From positions 1 to 15,961 of the forward strand of contig CAYOVG010000146.1 in NCBI GenBank assembly GCA_964407285.1: DNA of 15,961 nt, in the 5' to 3' direction. Below are positions 1 to 8,900 of this stretch, piece by piece. The number at the start of each line of letters is the position of its first letter. Within the stretch, counting starts at the first letter, position 1. The notes below the pieces were generated by a model. It searched no databases. It was not told the origin of the DNA and saw nothing but the letters and a program-made list of their open reading frames with translations. The position numbers and the translations under genes were made by a program. The DNA comes from CAYOVG01 sp964407285 (GTDB lineage: Bacteria > Desulfobacterota > Syntrophobacteria > Syntrophobacterales > Syntrophobacteraceae).

Positions 1-3000
1 CCGCAAGGGGTGAGAGCATGCCGAAGCGCGGGTCCGCTCCCTGCTGCACGGTGTCGGTCAGCCCATCGGGCAGCGTGGTCTTGATGCTTCCGTTGGTTCC
101 GCTCACCACCCGGGTTTGGGTCCCATCGGGGGAGACGATGGTGCGCTCAAGTCCTCCCGTGGAGGTTTGCTTCACCCCGTAGGAGGTGGTGCGGCCCATC
201 CCCGTGGTGAGCGAGACATTGTAGCCGTTCGAGGTGTTCGTGCGGGCGAGGGTTTTCGAGCCCCCCGCCGGGTCGGCATCGTTTACCAGGCGCCCATCGG
301 AGTCGTAGGTGAACCGGTACGTGTTGCCGTTGGGGTCGGTCATGGATTCCATAAGCCCATCGGTGGTATAGCCGAACCGGTAGCCGGCCCCGGTCGGGTC
401 CGTGATCGATTCCAGGTACCCGTTGGAATCCACACCGAGCGCCGTGCGCTGCCCGAAGGGGGACACAATGGCCGTGGGACTGCCGCCGGCGTCGCGCTCG
501 ATGCTGAGGGTGTTGCCGCTGCCGTCGGTAACCGTTGCAAGCAGACCGGAGTCGTCGTAGCCGAACTCGTGGAGGGCGGCGCCGGTGAGGGCATGGATGG
601 TCTTCCGGTGTTTGCCGGTGCTGTCGAAGCGGTAGATCTCGCTTCCGTCCTCGGAGGGGATCAGGATATCGCTCGAGCCAAATCCAGGCATGGGTGCTTC
701 CAGTGCTCTTACACGATTGTTGTCGTGATCGGCCACATAGATTTTGCCGTCCGGTCCAACGGCAACGGCGTAGGGGTAATTGAGTTTGGCCTGAGTGGCG
801 GGCCCCTTGTCGCCGCTGTAGCCGGAGGTTCCGGTGCCGGCCATGGTCGTAATGATGCCGTCGGGTCCCACCTTCCTTACCCGTTGGTTGGCCGAATCGG
901 CAATATAGATGCTGCCGTCGGGTCCCACCGCAACGCCATTGGAAATACTGACTCGAGCCTGGACGGCTGTTCCCCCGTCCCCGCTGTATCCGCACTGTCC
1001 CGTACCGGCCACGGCGGAGATGATGCCGTCAAGGCCTATTTTCCTTACACTGCACACCTCGGCAACATAGATGCTGCCGTCCGGTCCCACCTCAACATGC
1101 CTTGGATAGGCCAGTTGCGCCTGAGTAGCGGGACCGCCGTTGCCGCTGTAACCGGGGGATTCCTTGCCGGCCACCGTCGTAATGACGCCGTCGGAGCCTA
1201 CCTTCCTCAAGCGATGGTTGAAGCTGTCGTCCGACGAATCGACGATGTAGATGCTTCCGTCCGGTCCCACCGCAACATCCCTGGGTTTGACCAGGCCGGC
1301 CTGGGTGGCGGGACCGCCGTCCCCGCTGTAGTACCTGGTTCCATTGCCGGCCACCGTCGTGATGATCCCGTCGGGCCCTATTTTCCGTACGCGTCGGTTG
1401 AAGGTATCCGCAATGTAGATACTTCCGTCCGGCCCCACCGCAACACCTTCGGGAAGATAGACCGTAGCCTCAGAAGCGGGGCCGCCGTCTCCGCGGTAGC
1501 CGGACGAATGGGTGGCGAGCAGCATCGTGACGATCCCGTCGGGACCTATTCTCTTTATCTGGCTTTCGTACTGATCGGTCACATAGACGCTGCCGTCCGG
1601 CCCCACGGCGATACCTCTGCTTTGGCTGATACACGTTTGAGTGGCGGGGACCCCCCCTGCGCCGTAGCCGTAGCATCCACTGCCGCCCACGGTGCTGATG
1701 ATACTGGCAGTGCCGGCGGCGCTACGCTGGGAGCCGTCCCCCAGGTAGAGCTTCTGAGCGGTCGTATCGTAGAAGTGGTGCGCGTCCATGGTCCATCCGC
1801 CCAGTCCCAGGACCTGCGCGTTCATGGGAGCGATCGTCTCCTGCAGCGTCTGCCACAGGGTGAGGTCCGTTCTGGCGTAGATGTGGTTCCCGTCCGTGCC
1901 CGTGATCGGCACGCCCGAGGCCTGTCCGAAACTTTTCTGGGCTCCGCTCGGGCTCTGATGATACTCGGCCCGGTAGACGTATCCGATGTCAATGCTCACT
2001 TGCTGACTGCCCTGCAGGGTGCGCCCGTAGGCATCGAGGCCGTCCCAGGCAAAGGTAGTTGACTGGTTGGGCGATGCGCTGAATGAACTCTTGAACTGGC
2101 GTCCCGCTACGGTCACGACCAGGTCGACCCGCTTGAGGCTCGACGGCGCGCTGCTCCCGGTGAGCGGGATCTCGATGCTTCGCCCCGCCCCGTGCCCCGC
2201 CGCACGATCGCTCTGGTAGTGCAGCCTCACTCCAGTGCCCGCGAGCGCCACGTCTTCCCCGAGGGTCTGGGATTCACAGCCGATGATCGAGCCGCACGCC
2301 TTGCACGGCGCGTCCACCTTGGGGGCTTTGATCACGAGCTTCGGTCCCACGGCCCCCGTCGGAAGCCCCCAGGGAAAGTTGAAGTCGAAGATGGAGAAGT
2401 GGCTCACCGCCACCCGCCACAGGCTCTGCCCCGCGCTGTAGAGACTCGCCAGTTGGGCGCGCTCCGCATCGGTGATGCCCAGGGAGTAAAGAGCGGCGGC
2501 ACCGGCCGCCTGACCGGAGCCGTCCACATCGAGGTTGGCCGTTCCATTGGCGATGCTCACGATCTTGACCACCCGGCCGTCATTGGAGGCCGCCCACTGC
2601 CCCTTCTTCCGGTCGTAGTAGCCCACCGGTATGCGGGTCCCCGCCTTGAATCCGAGGAAGTTCTCCATGTACTGGATGACGGGGCTGCTGAAGGTCACCG
2701 ACTGCGCCCCGGCGGCCAGCGCCTCGTCCACGCTCAGTTCCACGCAGTACGTGTAGCCGCTGGTGGGCGGCAGCGGGGCGGGCATCGCATCGGGTCCCCT
2801 GTCCCCGACAGTGTACTCCGTTGCTCGCACGCTCAGGGTTGTGAGGGGCTGCGTCGTGCCGTCGGAAAGCGCCATCGCGGCCGTGGTGCCCTGCTTGAAA
2901 AGCAGTGTGGCCCTGCGCGCGCCGTCCGAATCCGTGACCGTACTGCCCCGGGCCACCTGGATGGAAGCGGCGGAGGACAGGTCGATCGTGCTCACCTGCC

Positions 3001-5464
3001 CGTCGAGTTCGACCATCACCACATCGGGCACAAAGGCGTAGTTCCGCCAGGGGGCGTTGACCTGCCGCCGGGCGGGCAGGTAGCCCTCCTTGCGGTAGTC
3101 CACAGTGAGTTGCCCGCCCCCGTTCACCGCCATATCGAACATGCCGTCTGAGCGGCTGAGGGTCTGTCCCAACTCGGAGTGGTCCAGTACCGATACGGTC
3201 ACGCCGGAGAGCGCGCTCCCGTCACTTGCCAGGACCTTGCCCCGAAGGACCGCCGCCCGTTTGGACTCGATCGTCCCCTCGGCAACCCCGGTCTGAATGG
3301 GGTCGGGTCCCGTGTAGAGAAACGAAGTGGCCGAACCGATCGTGGTTGCGATGGTTGGGTCGATGCTCGACGCCACGGTGGACGGGTCGGGGGGAAGCCC
3401 GCTGGAGACGCCGAGCGATGAGGCCTCCCCCGTGTTTCCCGCCCCGTCCGAGACGCTGATCGAGAGGCTGTCCCCCGACTCCACCGCAATCGAGAGGGAA
3501 AAGCTTCCGTCGGATGCGGCCGTGGCGGTTGCGCTTTCGCCGGTCCTCGAGTTGGTCACCGTAATGGTGGAGCCCGCCTCCACGCTGCCCGCCGAGCCCG
3601 TCACGCTCACCTGTCCGTCGGAGATCTCGCCCACGCTGATGAGCCCCGTGTCCGCCGGAGCCGGAGGGGCGGTGTCGAGCGTGAGGGTGCGCGTGAGAAC
3701 CGCCGTGTTGCCCGCCCCGTCCACCGCGCTCACGATGACGGTATTGGTCCCCTCCTGGAGGGAGACGTTCCCGCTGAACGCGTTGTCCGCTCCCACGGCG
3801 ACGCTCTCGCCGTTGATGGTGAGCGTTGCCGCCTCGCTCACACTTCCCGAACAGTTCTGGCAGGACTTGTTGGTGAGAAGGCCCTCCACGGCGGCGTCCA
3901 GCGCGATCTCGGGGGGCGTCGTGTCCAGGCTCACCGTAAGCTTTGCCGATGCCGCATTGCCCGCCCGGTCCACGGCGCGGAAGGTGAAAGCGTTGGTCCC
4001 CTCGGCGAGCGTGACCGCGCAGGCGAACGTGTTGTCCGCTCCCACCGCGACCGCCTGCCCGTCCATGCTGACGGCGGCGGGCTCGCCGAGGCGCCCCGAG
4101 ATGGTCTGTGAGGGCCGGTTGGTGAGCGAGCCCTCCGCCGGGGAGTCGATGGTGAGAGCGGGCGGGGTGGTGTCCACGGTGAAGCGCGCCGCCGCGGAGC
4201 CGGCCTCATTGCCCGCTTTGTCCTTGATCGTTGCGACGAGGCTGATGCTCCCCTCGGGAAGCCCCGTCTTCGGAGTGCACGATGCGCTGTCCTCCCCATG
4301 GGCGCATGTGAGCGCCAGGGCCGCTCCGTTGGCCTCCACCGAGAGAGTCCCCGCGTCCACCCCCGATCCCCCCTCGTCGGAGTAGCTGAAGGAGAGCGTG
4401 GGGACGGCCGTGCCGAGGTATGCCCCGTCCGATGGGGAGCCGATCGTGAGAACGGGGGCGATTCCATCATAGGAAATGTCGATGGCCCGAAGGTTCCCGC
4501 CCGATCCGGACTGGGGAGCGGACAGGCCCAGCGCCTCCCCCTGCGCGCTCACGTGAGCGAGCATCTTTTTACCGATCACCCACACGGAGTGGTCCGCCCG
4601 GTGCACGGCAATGGCCGTGATCCCGCCGTGGAGCCTCCTTCCGAACGGGTCCACATCCACCAACTCCGTTCCCGAGGAGTCGAGCCGCATGAGCCGGTCG
4701 TCGGATGCGCACCACACCCCTCCTTCTCCGTCCGTGGCGATGAACTCGATCTTCCCGTCCTCGCGGGCTTCCGCCTTGAGAGCGCCCGAGGAGGAGTAGG
4801 CCCGCACCTTCTCCTTTGACGCCACCCATAGCGTATCGGAGAGCGCATCGAAAGCGATGTCCTTGACCGGGAAGCGCCTCCCCAGGTCTATGGACGAACT
4901 CACATTTCCGTTTTGATCGTAGCAGGAGAGGCTCTTGCGCGTGCCCACCCACAGGAGGGAGCGGGCCGTGTCGAAGGCGAGGGTGCGGATGGTGTGGGCG
5001 AGCGTCACGCTCACCTGCACTCCGCCGTTGGGATCGAGCCGGTAGAGCGCTTTGCCCGCCCCGATCCAAAGCCCATGGTCCGAGGGGTCCACCGCCAGAG
5101 TGGCGCGCCTGCACTCCTCCCCCTCTCCGTCCTCATCGGAGTCGGGGAAGGGCAGCGAGAGCGTCTTCACCCCGTCGAAGCCGTAACACGAAAGGGCGCC
5201 CGCCCCGTATGTCCAGATCCTTTGCCCCTCGCTGTCGACTGCGATGGAGCGTACATGGGCGGCATCGGCGATCCGGGAGACGACGGTTCCGTCGGTTGCG
5301 GAGAGTTTGATCAGTCCTCCCTTCCAGCCCACCCACACGTAGGAGCCGTCCGTGTTGGAGGAGGAGGCCGAACCCGTCGTCCGGGTGTGGAGGGAAATGC
5401 CCAAGGTGAGCCCCAATACCGCGAGCGCCACCGCCAATATGCCCAAAGACCTCCGATACGCCAT
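1..5464 (-). CDS. Exported giant RHS/YD-repeat protein with Ig-like, NHL and propeller domains (C-terminus outside window)
   Basis: Translating the minus strand from the ATG at 5464 gives 1821 codons without a stop, running off the left edge, so the gene is partial. The start has a GGAGG ribosome site 9 bases upstream, and an in-frame TGA lies upstream at 5522-5524. Residues 1-33 form a signal peptide (MAYRRS, then a hydrophobic core). Residues 40-320 carry seven W-V/I-G-type blade motifs (LWIGAG, LLWVGT, TLWVAS and similar). Residues 333-680 hold about four Ig-like repeats with DTTPP starts and DxAGN ends. Residues 735-805 resemble a carboxypeptidase-regulatory/transthyretin-like domain. Residues 806-1240 are the lead-in often found before RHS repeats, including CxxC at 1054/1057, C1063 and LHYQSDR. 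Six NHL repeats (VAVGPDGSIYIAD type) span 1245-1590, and YD repeats (YDSDGRL, TDPNGN) follow from about 1600. RHS shells typically enclose a C-terminal toxin or adhesive domain; here that part is unseen. Export is inferred from the signal peptide; function is unknown. Confidence 0.9.
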   Translation of the reverse strand, partial: MAYRRSLGILAVALAVLGLTLGISLHTRTTGSASSSNTDGSYVWVGWKGGLIKLSATDGTVVSRIADAAHVRSIAVDSEGQRIWTYGAGALSCYGFDGVKTLSLPFPDSDEDGEGEECRRATLAVDPSDHGLWIGAGKALYRLDPNGGVQVSVTLAHTIRTLAFDTARSLLWVGTRKSLSCYDQNGNVSSSIDLGRRFPVKDIAFDALSDTLWVASKEKVRAYSSSGALKAEAREDGKIEFIATDGEGGVWCASDDRLMRLDSSGTELVDVDPFGRRLHGGITAIAVHRADHSVWVIGKKMLAHVSAQGEALGLSAPQSGSGGNLRAIDISYDGIAPVLTIGSPSDGAYLGTAVPTLSFSYSDEGGSGVDAGTLSVEANGAALALTCAHGEDSASCTPKTGLPEGSISLVATIKDKAGNEAGSAAARFTVDTTPPALTIDSPAEGSLTNRPSQTISGRLGEPAAVSMDGQAVAVGADNTFACAVTLAEGTNAFTFRAVDRAGNAASAKLTVSLDTTPPEIALDAAVEGLLTNKSCQNCSGSVSEAATLTINGESVAVGADNAFSGNVSLQEGTNTVIVSAVDGAGNTAVLTRTLTLDTAPPAPADTGLISVGEISDGQVSVTGSAGSVEAGSTITVTNSRTGESATATAASDGSFSLSIAVESGDSLSISVSDGAGNTGEASSLGVSSGLPPDPSTVASSIDPTIATTIGSATSFLYTGPDPIQTGVAEGTIESKRAAVLRGKVLASDGSALSGVTVSVLDHSELGQTLSRSDGMFDMAVNGGGQLTVDYRKEGYLPARRQVNAPWRNYAFVPDVVMVELDGQVSTIDLSSAASIQVARGSTVTDSDGARRATLLFKQGTTAAMALSDGTTQPLTTLSVRATEYTVGDRGPDAMPAPLPPTSGYTYCVELSVDEALAAGAQSVTFSSPVIQYMENFLGFKAGTRIPVGYYDRKKGQWAASNDGRVVKIVSIANGTANLDVDGSGQAAGAAALYSLGITDAERAQLASLYSAGQSLWRVAVSHFSIFDFNFPWGLPTGAVGPKLVIKAPKVDAPCKACGSIIGCESQTLGEDVALAGTGVRLHYQSDRAAGHGAGRSIEIPLTGSSAPSSLKRVDLVVTVAGRQFKSSFSASPNQSTTFAWDGLDAYGRTLQGSQQVSIDIGYVYRAEYHQSPSGAQKSFGQASGVPITGTDGNHIYARTDLTLWQTLQETIAPMNAQVLGLGGWTMDAHHFYDTTAQKLYLGDGSQRSAAGTASIISTVGGSGCYGYGAGGVPATQTCISQSRGIAVGPDGSVYVTDQYESQIKRIGPDGIVTMLLATHSSGYRGDGGPASEATVYLPEGVAVGPDGSIYIADTFNRRVRKIGPDGIITTVAGNGTRYYSGDGGPATQAGLVKPRDVAVGPDGSIYIVDSSDDSFNHRLRKVGSDGVITTVAGKESPGYSGNGGPATQAQLAYPRHVEVGPDGSIYVAEVCSVRKIGLDGIISAVAGTGQCGYSGDGGTAVQARVSISNGVAVGPDGSIYIADSANQRVRKVGPDGIITTMAGTGTSGYSGDKGPATQAKLNYPYAVAVGPDGKIYVADHDNNRVRALEAPMPGFGSSDILIPSEDGSEIYRFDSTGKHRKTIHALTGAALHEFGYDDSGLLATVTDGSGNTLSIERDAGGSPTAIVSPFGQRTALGVDSNGYLESITDPTGAGYRFGYTTDGLMESMTDPNGNTYRFTYDSDGRLVNDADPAGGSKTLARTNTSNGYNVSLTTGMGRTTSYGVKQTSTGGLERTIVSPDGTQTRVVSGTNGSIKTTLPDGLTDTVQQGADPRFGMLSPLA
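705..1690 (-). repeat. Six tandem NHL-repeat coding units (162-180 bp period)
   Basis: A conserved block encoding VxVGPDGS(I/V)Y recurs at about 746, 914, 1076, 1256, 1424 and 1592 on the plus-strand numbering. The spacings are 168, 162, 180, 168 and 168 bases, all multiples of three, so the units differ by whole codons. Each unit also encodes a GDGGPATQA-type and a RVRKxGPDGIITTVAG-type segment. Six units would fit one closed six-bladed NHL propeller. The DNA is strongly conserved between units, which points to recent duplication or gene conversion. Confidence 0.85.
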
Positions 5465-5473
5465 TTCCCCTTC

Positions 5474-5478
5474 CCTCC
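5474..5478 (-). promoter_or_regulatory. Ribosome binding site of the RHS gene
   Basis: GGAGG on the minus strand, 9 bases before the ATG at 5464, within a purine-rich run (GGAGGGAAGGGGAA). It decides the start: in the same frame only a TTG lies between this ATG and the upstream TGA at 5522-5524. Confidence 0.75.
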
Positions 5479-5650
5479 GGTGTGTCTGAAATGGATGTGA
5501 AAACAAACCAACGCAACGGCATCATGACGCAGGTGCAGGCGACAGGATCGACTCCGTGTGATGCTACTTATAGAACCGAACATACAGCATACTTCCAGCT
5601 ATATACAAGCGCTTTTTATCGATCGATCATGAAAAGCACAATCGTCTGGA

Positions 5651-5672
5651 ATTCCGTATATATGTATGGAAT
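5651..5672. repeat. Imperfect inverted repeat ATTCC...GGAAT with TATATA core
   Basis: ATTCC (5651-5655) and GGAAT (5668-5672) flank an alternating GTATATATGTAT core. Mismatches between the arms are G-T wobble type, so as RNA almost the whole element could pair. It could be an operator for the RHS promoter or a hairpin in its leader. It shares GGAAT/ATTCC arms and a TATATA core with 5830-5855. Confidence 0.5.
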
Positions 5673-5722
5673 CAGTTCGGACGTTTACGAGGAAATTAAT
5701 GCGCATCGCAATTGATTTCGAC

Positions 5723-5747
5723 GCAGACGATTCATCGATGCGTCTGC
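5723..5747. repeat. Inverted repeat with 7-bp arms
   Basis: GCAGACG (5723-5729) and CGTCTGC (5741-5747) are perfect inverted arms around an 11-base loop that itself contains the palindrome CATCGATG. No T-run follows on either strand, so this is not a standard intrinsic terminator. It could be an operator or a weak transcript-end hairpin for the AsmA-like gene. Confidence 0.4.
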
Positions 5748-5811
5748 TCAACCCGCTCTCTCTAACGGATTCAGGAGTTCGCCTCTTCGTTCATCCAATC
5801 GTCGAAATGCG

Positions 5812-5855
5812 GTGGAAGATCGTAATGTAGTGGAATATCGTATATATAATTCCAC
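5812..5855. repeat. Direct repeat plus inverted repeat built on GTGGAA
   Basis: GTGGAAGATCGTA (5812-5824) and GTGGAATATCGTA (5830-5842) are a 13-bp direct repeat with one mismatch and an 18-base period. The second copy is also the left arm of an inverted repeat, GTGGAAT 5830-5836 with ATTCCAC 5849-5855, around a TATATA-rich centre. The element lies 70-110 bases past the stop of the AsmA-like gene. It may be a hairpin at that transcript's end or a binding site; the sequence alone does not decide. Confidence 0.5.
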
Positions 5856-5896
5856 GTTCCGGAACTTTTATTTCACATGTAAATGCTGCGCCGGAC

Positions 5897-5930
5897 GCCG
5901 GGTATCTATTGCTGCCGGGTATCTACTGCT
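5897..5930. repeat. 17-bp tandem duplication across the stop codon of the AsmA-like gene
   Basis: GCCGGGTATCTATTGCT (5897-5913) is followed directly by GCCGGGTATCTACTGCT (5914-5930), with one mismatch. The second unit includes the TAG stop (minus strand, 5923-5925) of the AsmA-like gene and its last codons. Because 17 is not a multiple of three, gain or loss of a unit could change the C-terminus. Confidence 0.8.
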
Positions 5931-8900
5931 GCAAAGGCTGGAAAAGGGTGAAAGGCAGTTTGAAGGTACGTTCCATATAGCCGAACAGCTCCGACCCTAT
6001 CGCCGAAGGCGAAAGCGGGATCACGCTCGGGTCATTGATGTCTCCGGTCACTTCCACGGGAATCGTGAGGAGCGATCCCCCGAGGATTTCTCCGACGATC
6101 GGTATGTTGCCCACGATCCGGTCCACGGTCCTCAAGGGGGACACCAGGACGATGAAATCCATCGTCCCGGCTTGCAGGTCCACGACGCCGTTCCACACCA
6201 TCTTCATGCACTGGCTGTCGATCAGGGCGTTCTTGATGGTCAGCTTGCCGTCCTCGATGCTTCCCTTCATCCATGCCCGGTCGTAGGGGCATCCCTCGTT
6301 CGCCAGGTCCGGAAGCTTCCCGCGAAAGATCTCGGTAACATTGATCACCTGAAAGACCTTCTCCACAAAGCCGAGGCGATACAGGCGTCCGTCCTCCGCG
6401 GTCGTCTCCACCTCTCCGTCGAGGAACCCGAGGGTGCTCCCTTCCTTTACGTTGAAAGCCGAGATGCTGCCGTTCAGGGTGAACGTCCCCGTAAGGAGCC
6501 GGTCCTCTATCCCCAGGCAGGTGAGCGTCGGCAGGAGGTCGGCGCGCCTGGCGATGGGATTGAGAGCCAGTTGCGTTCCTTCGGGCGTCAGGTTGATGTT
6601 TCCCATGATCGTAATGCCGCACAGATTCGAATCCAGGATCTGAATGCGCCTCTCTTTCGGTGCGAAGCCCACCACGCCCCGCAATGCTTTCAGATTATAC
6701 TTCCCGTAGGTGAAGGTATCCACGTGCGCTCTGAGTTCGCCCTTGACCGGAATATCCTCCAGGGTGGCCTCGATGCCGGACGGCCTCGCCCGCGGCTTAC
6801 TCCGGTCCTTTCCCTCTTCTCTCATATCCTCGATGAGGTTCCAGTTCAGAGCGTTGCTCCACGCGTCCAGGTCTATCAGGTAAGCTTCCCTGGAAAATTC
6901 GACGCTGCCCTGGAGCCTGATGTCGCTTCCATTCCATTGCAGGTCGGCCGAATCGATGCGGATGTTTCTGCCCGATGCCGTGACCGACGCTTTCTCGATA
7001 TGAATGGGGTCCTTCAGGTCGCCTTTGTACTGAAACCCCTCCACCAGAACGCTCCCGGTCGCCGTGGACGCAAGCGGCGCATCCGGCTGGAACCGGACCG
7101 CGGCGTTGCCCGTGACGCGTCCGGCGAGGATATCGTTGTCGATAAACAGCCTGTCCAGGGTCTTCCCGGTCAAGGTCCCAGAAAACCGCAGGTCCACTAT
7201 CTTGTCCTCCAGGGTGAACGAAATGGAGGCATCCGAATCCCTGTCCTTGATCGCCAGCTTGTCCACGGACAAACGGTTCGGGGTCTTCACGACATCCAGC
7301 GCCACTTGCTGGTTCTCGTTCGCGGCCAGGTTCCCGCTGAAGGCGGTCCTGGCTCCCTCCGCCCGGAGGTCCGAGCGGCTGAAGCGGCCGGCCGACAGCT
7401 TGAGCGCGGAATCGGGCCGGTACCGCGGGGGAAGATCGAACGCCTCGGCCGCCTCCCTGCTCGCGCGAAGCCCGACGCTCCCCTTGAGGGCGAGATCGAT
7501 GCCCGTAACCCCCTTCATGTAGTCTTCCAGGGTCCCGGAAACCGCCAGGGACGCATCCATGAAACGGACCTGGAGCTCCTCGAGGGTGAGTTTCCCGGGG
7601 GTCGCCCCGAGTCTTCCGCTCTTGACGTTGAGCGGCGCATTGAAGAGCGAACCCGAAATCGTGACGTCTTTCATATCGGCGAGCCCCTGGATGCGCCACT
7701 CCCGAGGAGAGAGCAACGGTCCTTCGAGATGGAACGTCTCCACGAACAGGTCCCCCCCGGCAGGATTGAATTTTCGGAAGAAATCCCGTATGGACTCATA
7801 GGATGCGAGCCAGGGCTGGAGTTCGTCGAGGTCGAGTCGCGTGGGCGCCGACCCGGCGGGGGCCGCGTCCGCGTCGCGGATGACCTCGATTTCGTAACCC
7901 TTTTCCCATCCGACCCTGGTGGTGACGCCGCTGAAGGTCGAACTGCCGACGTGGCCGGATACCGATTCCAGGCGGATATACTCATCCGCCGTGGTGTATA
8001 GGAGCGATCCCCCTCCGATGAGCAAAGGGTGGGGGATTCGCTTGTAGTCGCCCGAAAGCCTGAACCGGCGCGCATCCACGAGCACCTCGACGCTGCTCGT
8101 GCTTTCGCCGAGCAGGAGCTTTCCGTCGGCTCTCCCCTCGACATTGCCGATCAGGTCCAGTTCATGGAGGAATTGTTCGTTCTTCACCACCCGTCTGAGA
8201 ATCGGCGGGAGTTCCGCCAGGTCGGCGTCCAGGTCGAGATCCAGGTGAAACGGCTTCTCCCCGGCCTTGAGCCCGATGGTGAGCAGTCCGTTGGATGCGA
8301 ACGAGTTGCCGGTCCGGCCGAAAAGGTTCCAGCCTTCCAGAATACCGTTGGATATATTGACCTGACCCCGCGTGTCCACGACTTCGAGTTCGGGATGGGG
8401 CACCCCGATTATTCCGTCGGCCATCTCGCCCTCGATGACCATGTTGTCGAGATGCTCGAAGTCGGCAGGCGTCTCTCCCCAGGCGTTCCACGTAATCCAG
8501 GGGACACGCCCGCCCCTGACGATATCGAAAACGTCCCGGACCGACTTGTTGTCTCCGGCCAGGGCCAGGACGAACTCTCGGACCGCGGTCGCATCCGCGT
8601 CCGCGCCGGTCAAATGAACGTTCGAGGCCCGCGATGCGGAATCTATCGCCAACCTGCCCGTGATGCGGATTCGGGGCGACTGCAGATCGACATCGGCAAG
8701 CTGCGCGACGACGGAGCCGGAATCGATCTTCACGTTTCCTTCCAGGGAGTCGGCCCTGACGGTGACGGTCTTTCCCTTTTCGTCGTTCACGATCGCAAGG
8801 GACGGAATGGAGCCCTTGACCCCTGCGTGAAACGTCTGCGAACCCTCCTTTTCATCGACGCCGAAAGCGATATCCACGTTGATTTCCGAAGGGTCTCCAA

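Larger units (their letters stand above)
5465..5922. promoter_or_regulatory. AT-rich intergenic region upstream of the RHS gene
   Basis: These 458 bases lie between the start of the RHS gene and the stop of the upstream AsmA-like gene, both on the minus strand. By hand count 5581-5700 is about 37-38% GC, far below the flanking genes. It should hold the RHS promoter. The best -10 candidate is TATAAG (minus strand, 5567-5572), but no convincing -35 sits at the right distance, so control by an activator or another sigma factor is possible. The region is dense in short palindromes: AAGCGCTT 5607-5614, ATCGATCGAT 5618-5627, GGAATTCC 5648-5655 and GTTCCGGAAC 5856-5865. No canonical stem plus T-run terminator for the upstream gene was found. 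A 77-codon frame at 5482-5715 has no ribosome site and is not called. Confidence 0.45.

Noticed and set aside
705..1690. CRISPR-like array from regularly spaced repeats
   Set aside because: The spacing (162-180 bases) is too long, units keep the reading frame and encode NHL motifs; this is protein repeat structure.
116..2062. Long plus-strand open frame (648 codons) opposite the RHS gene
   Set aside because: It lies antisense to the NHL/YD coding region, has no recognisable domain, and its repeats only mirror those of the opposite strand. The minus-strand frame has clear domains.
5482..5715. A 77-codon plus-strand frame in the AT-rich gap
   Set aside because: No ribosome site precedes its ATG, it covers the probable RHS promoter and palindromes, and the product shows no recognisable feature.
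5723..5855. Intrinsic terminator for the AsmA-like gene
   Set aside because: Stems are present (5723-5747, 5830-5855), but no T-run follows on the minus strand, so they are listed only as inverted repeats.
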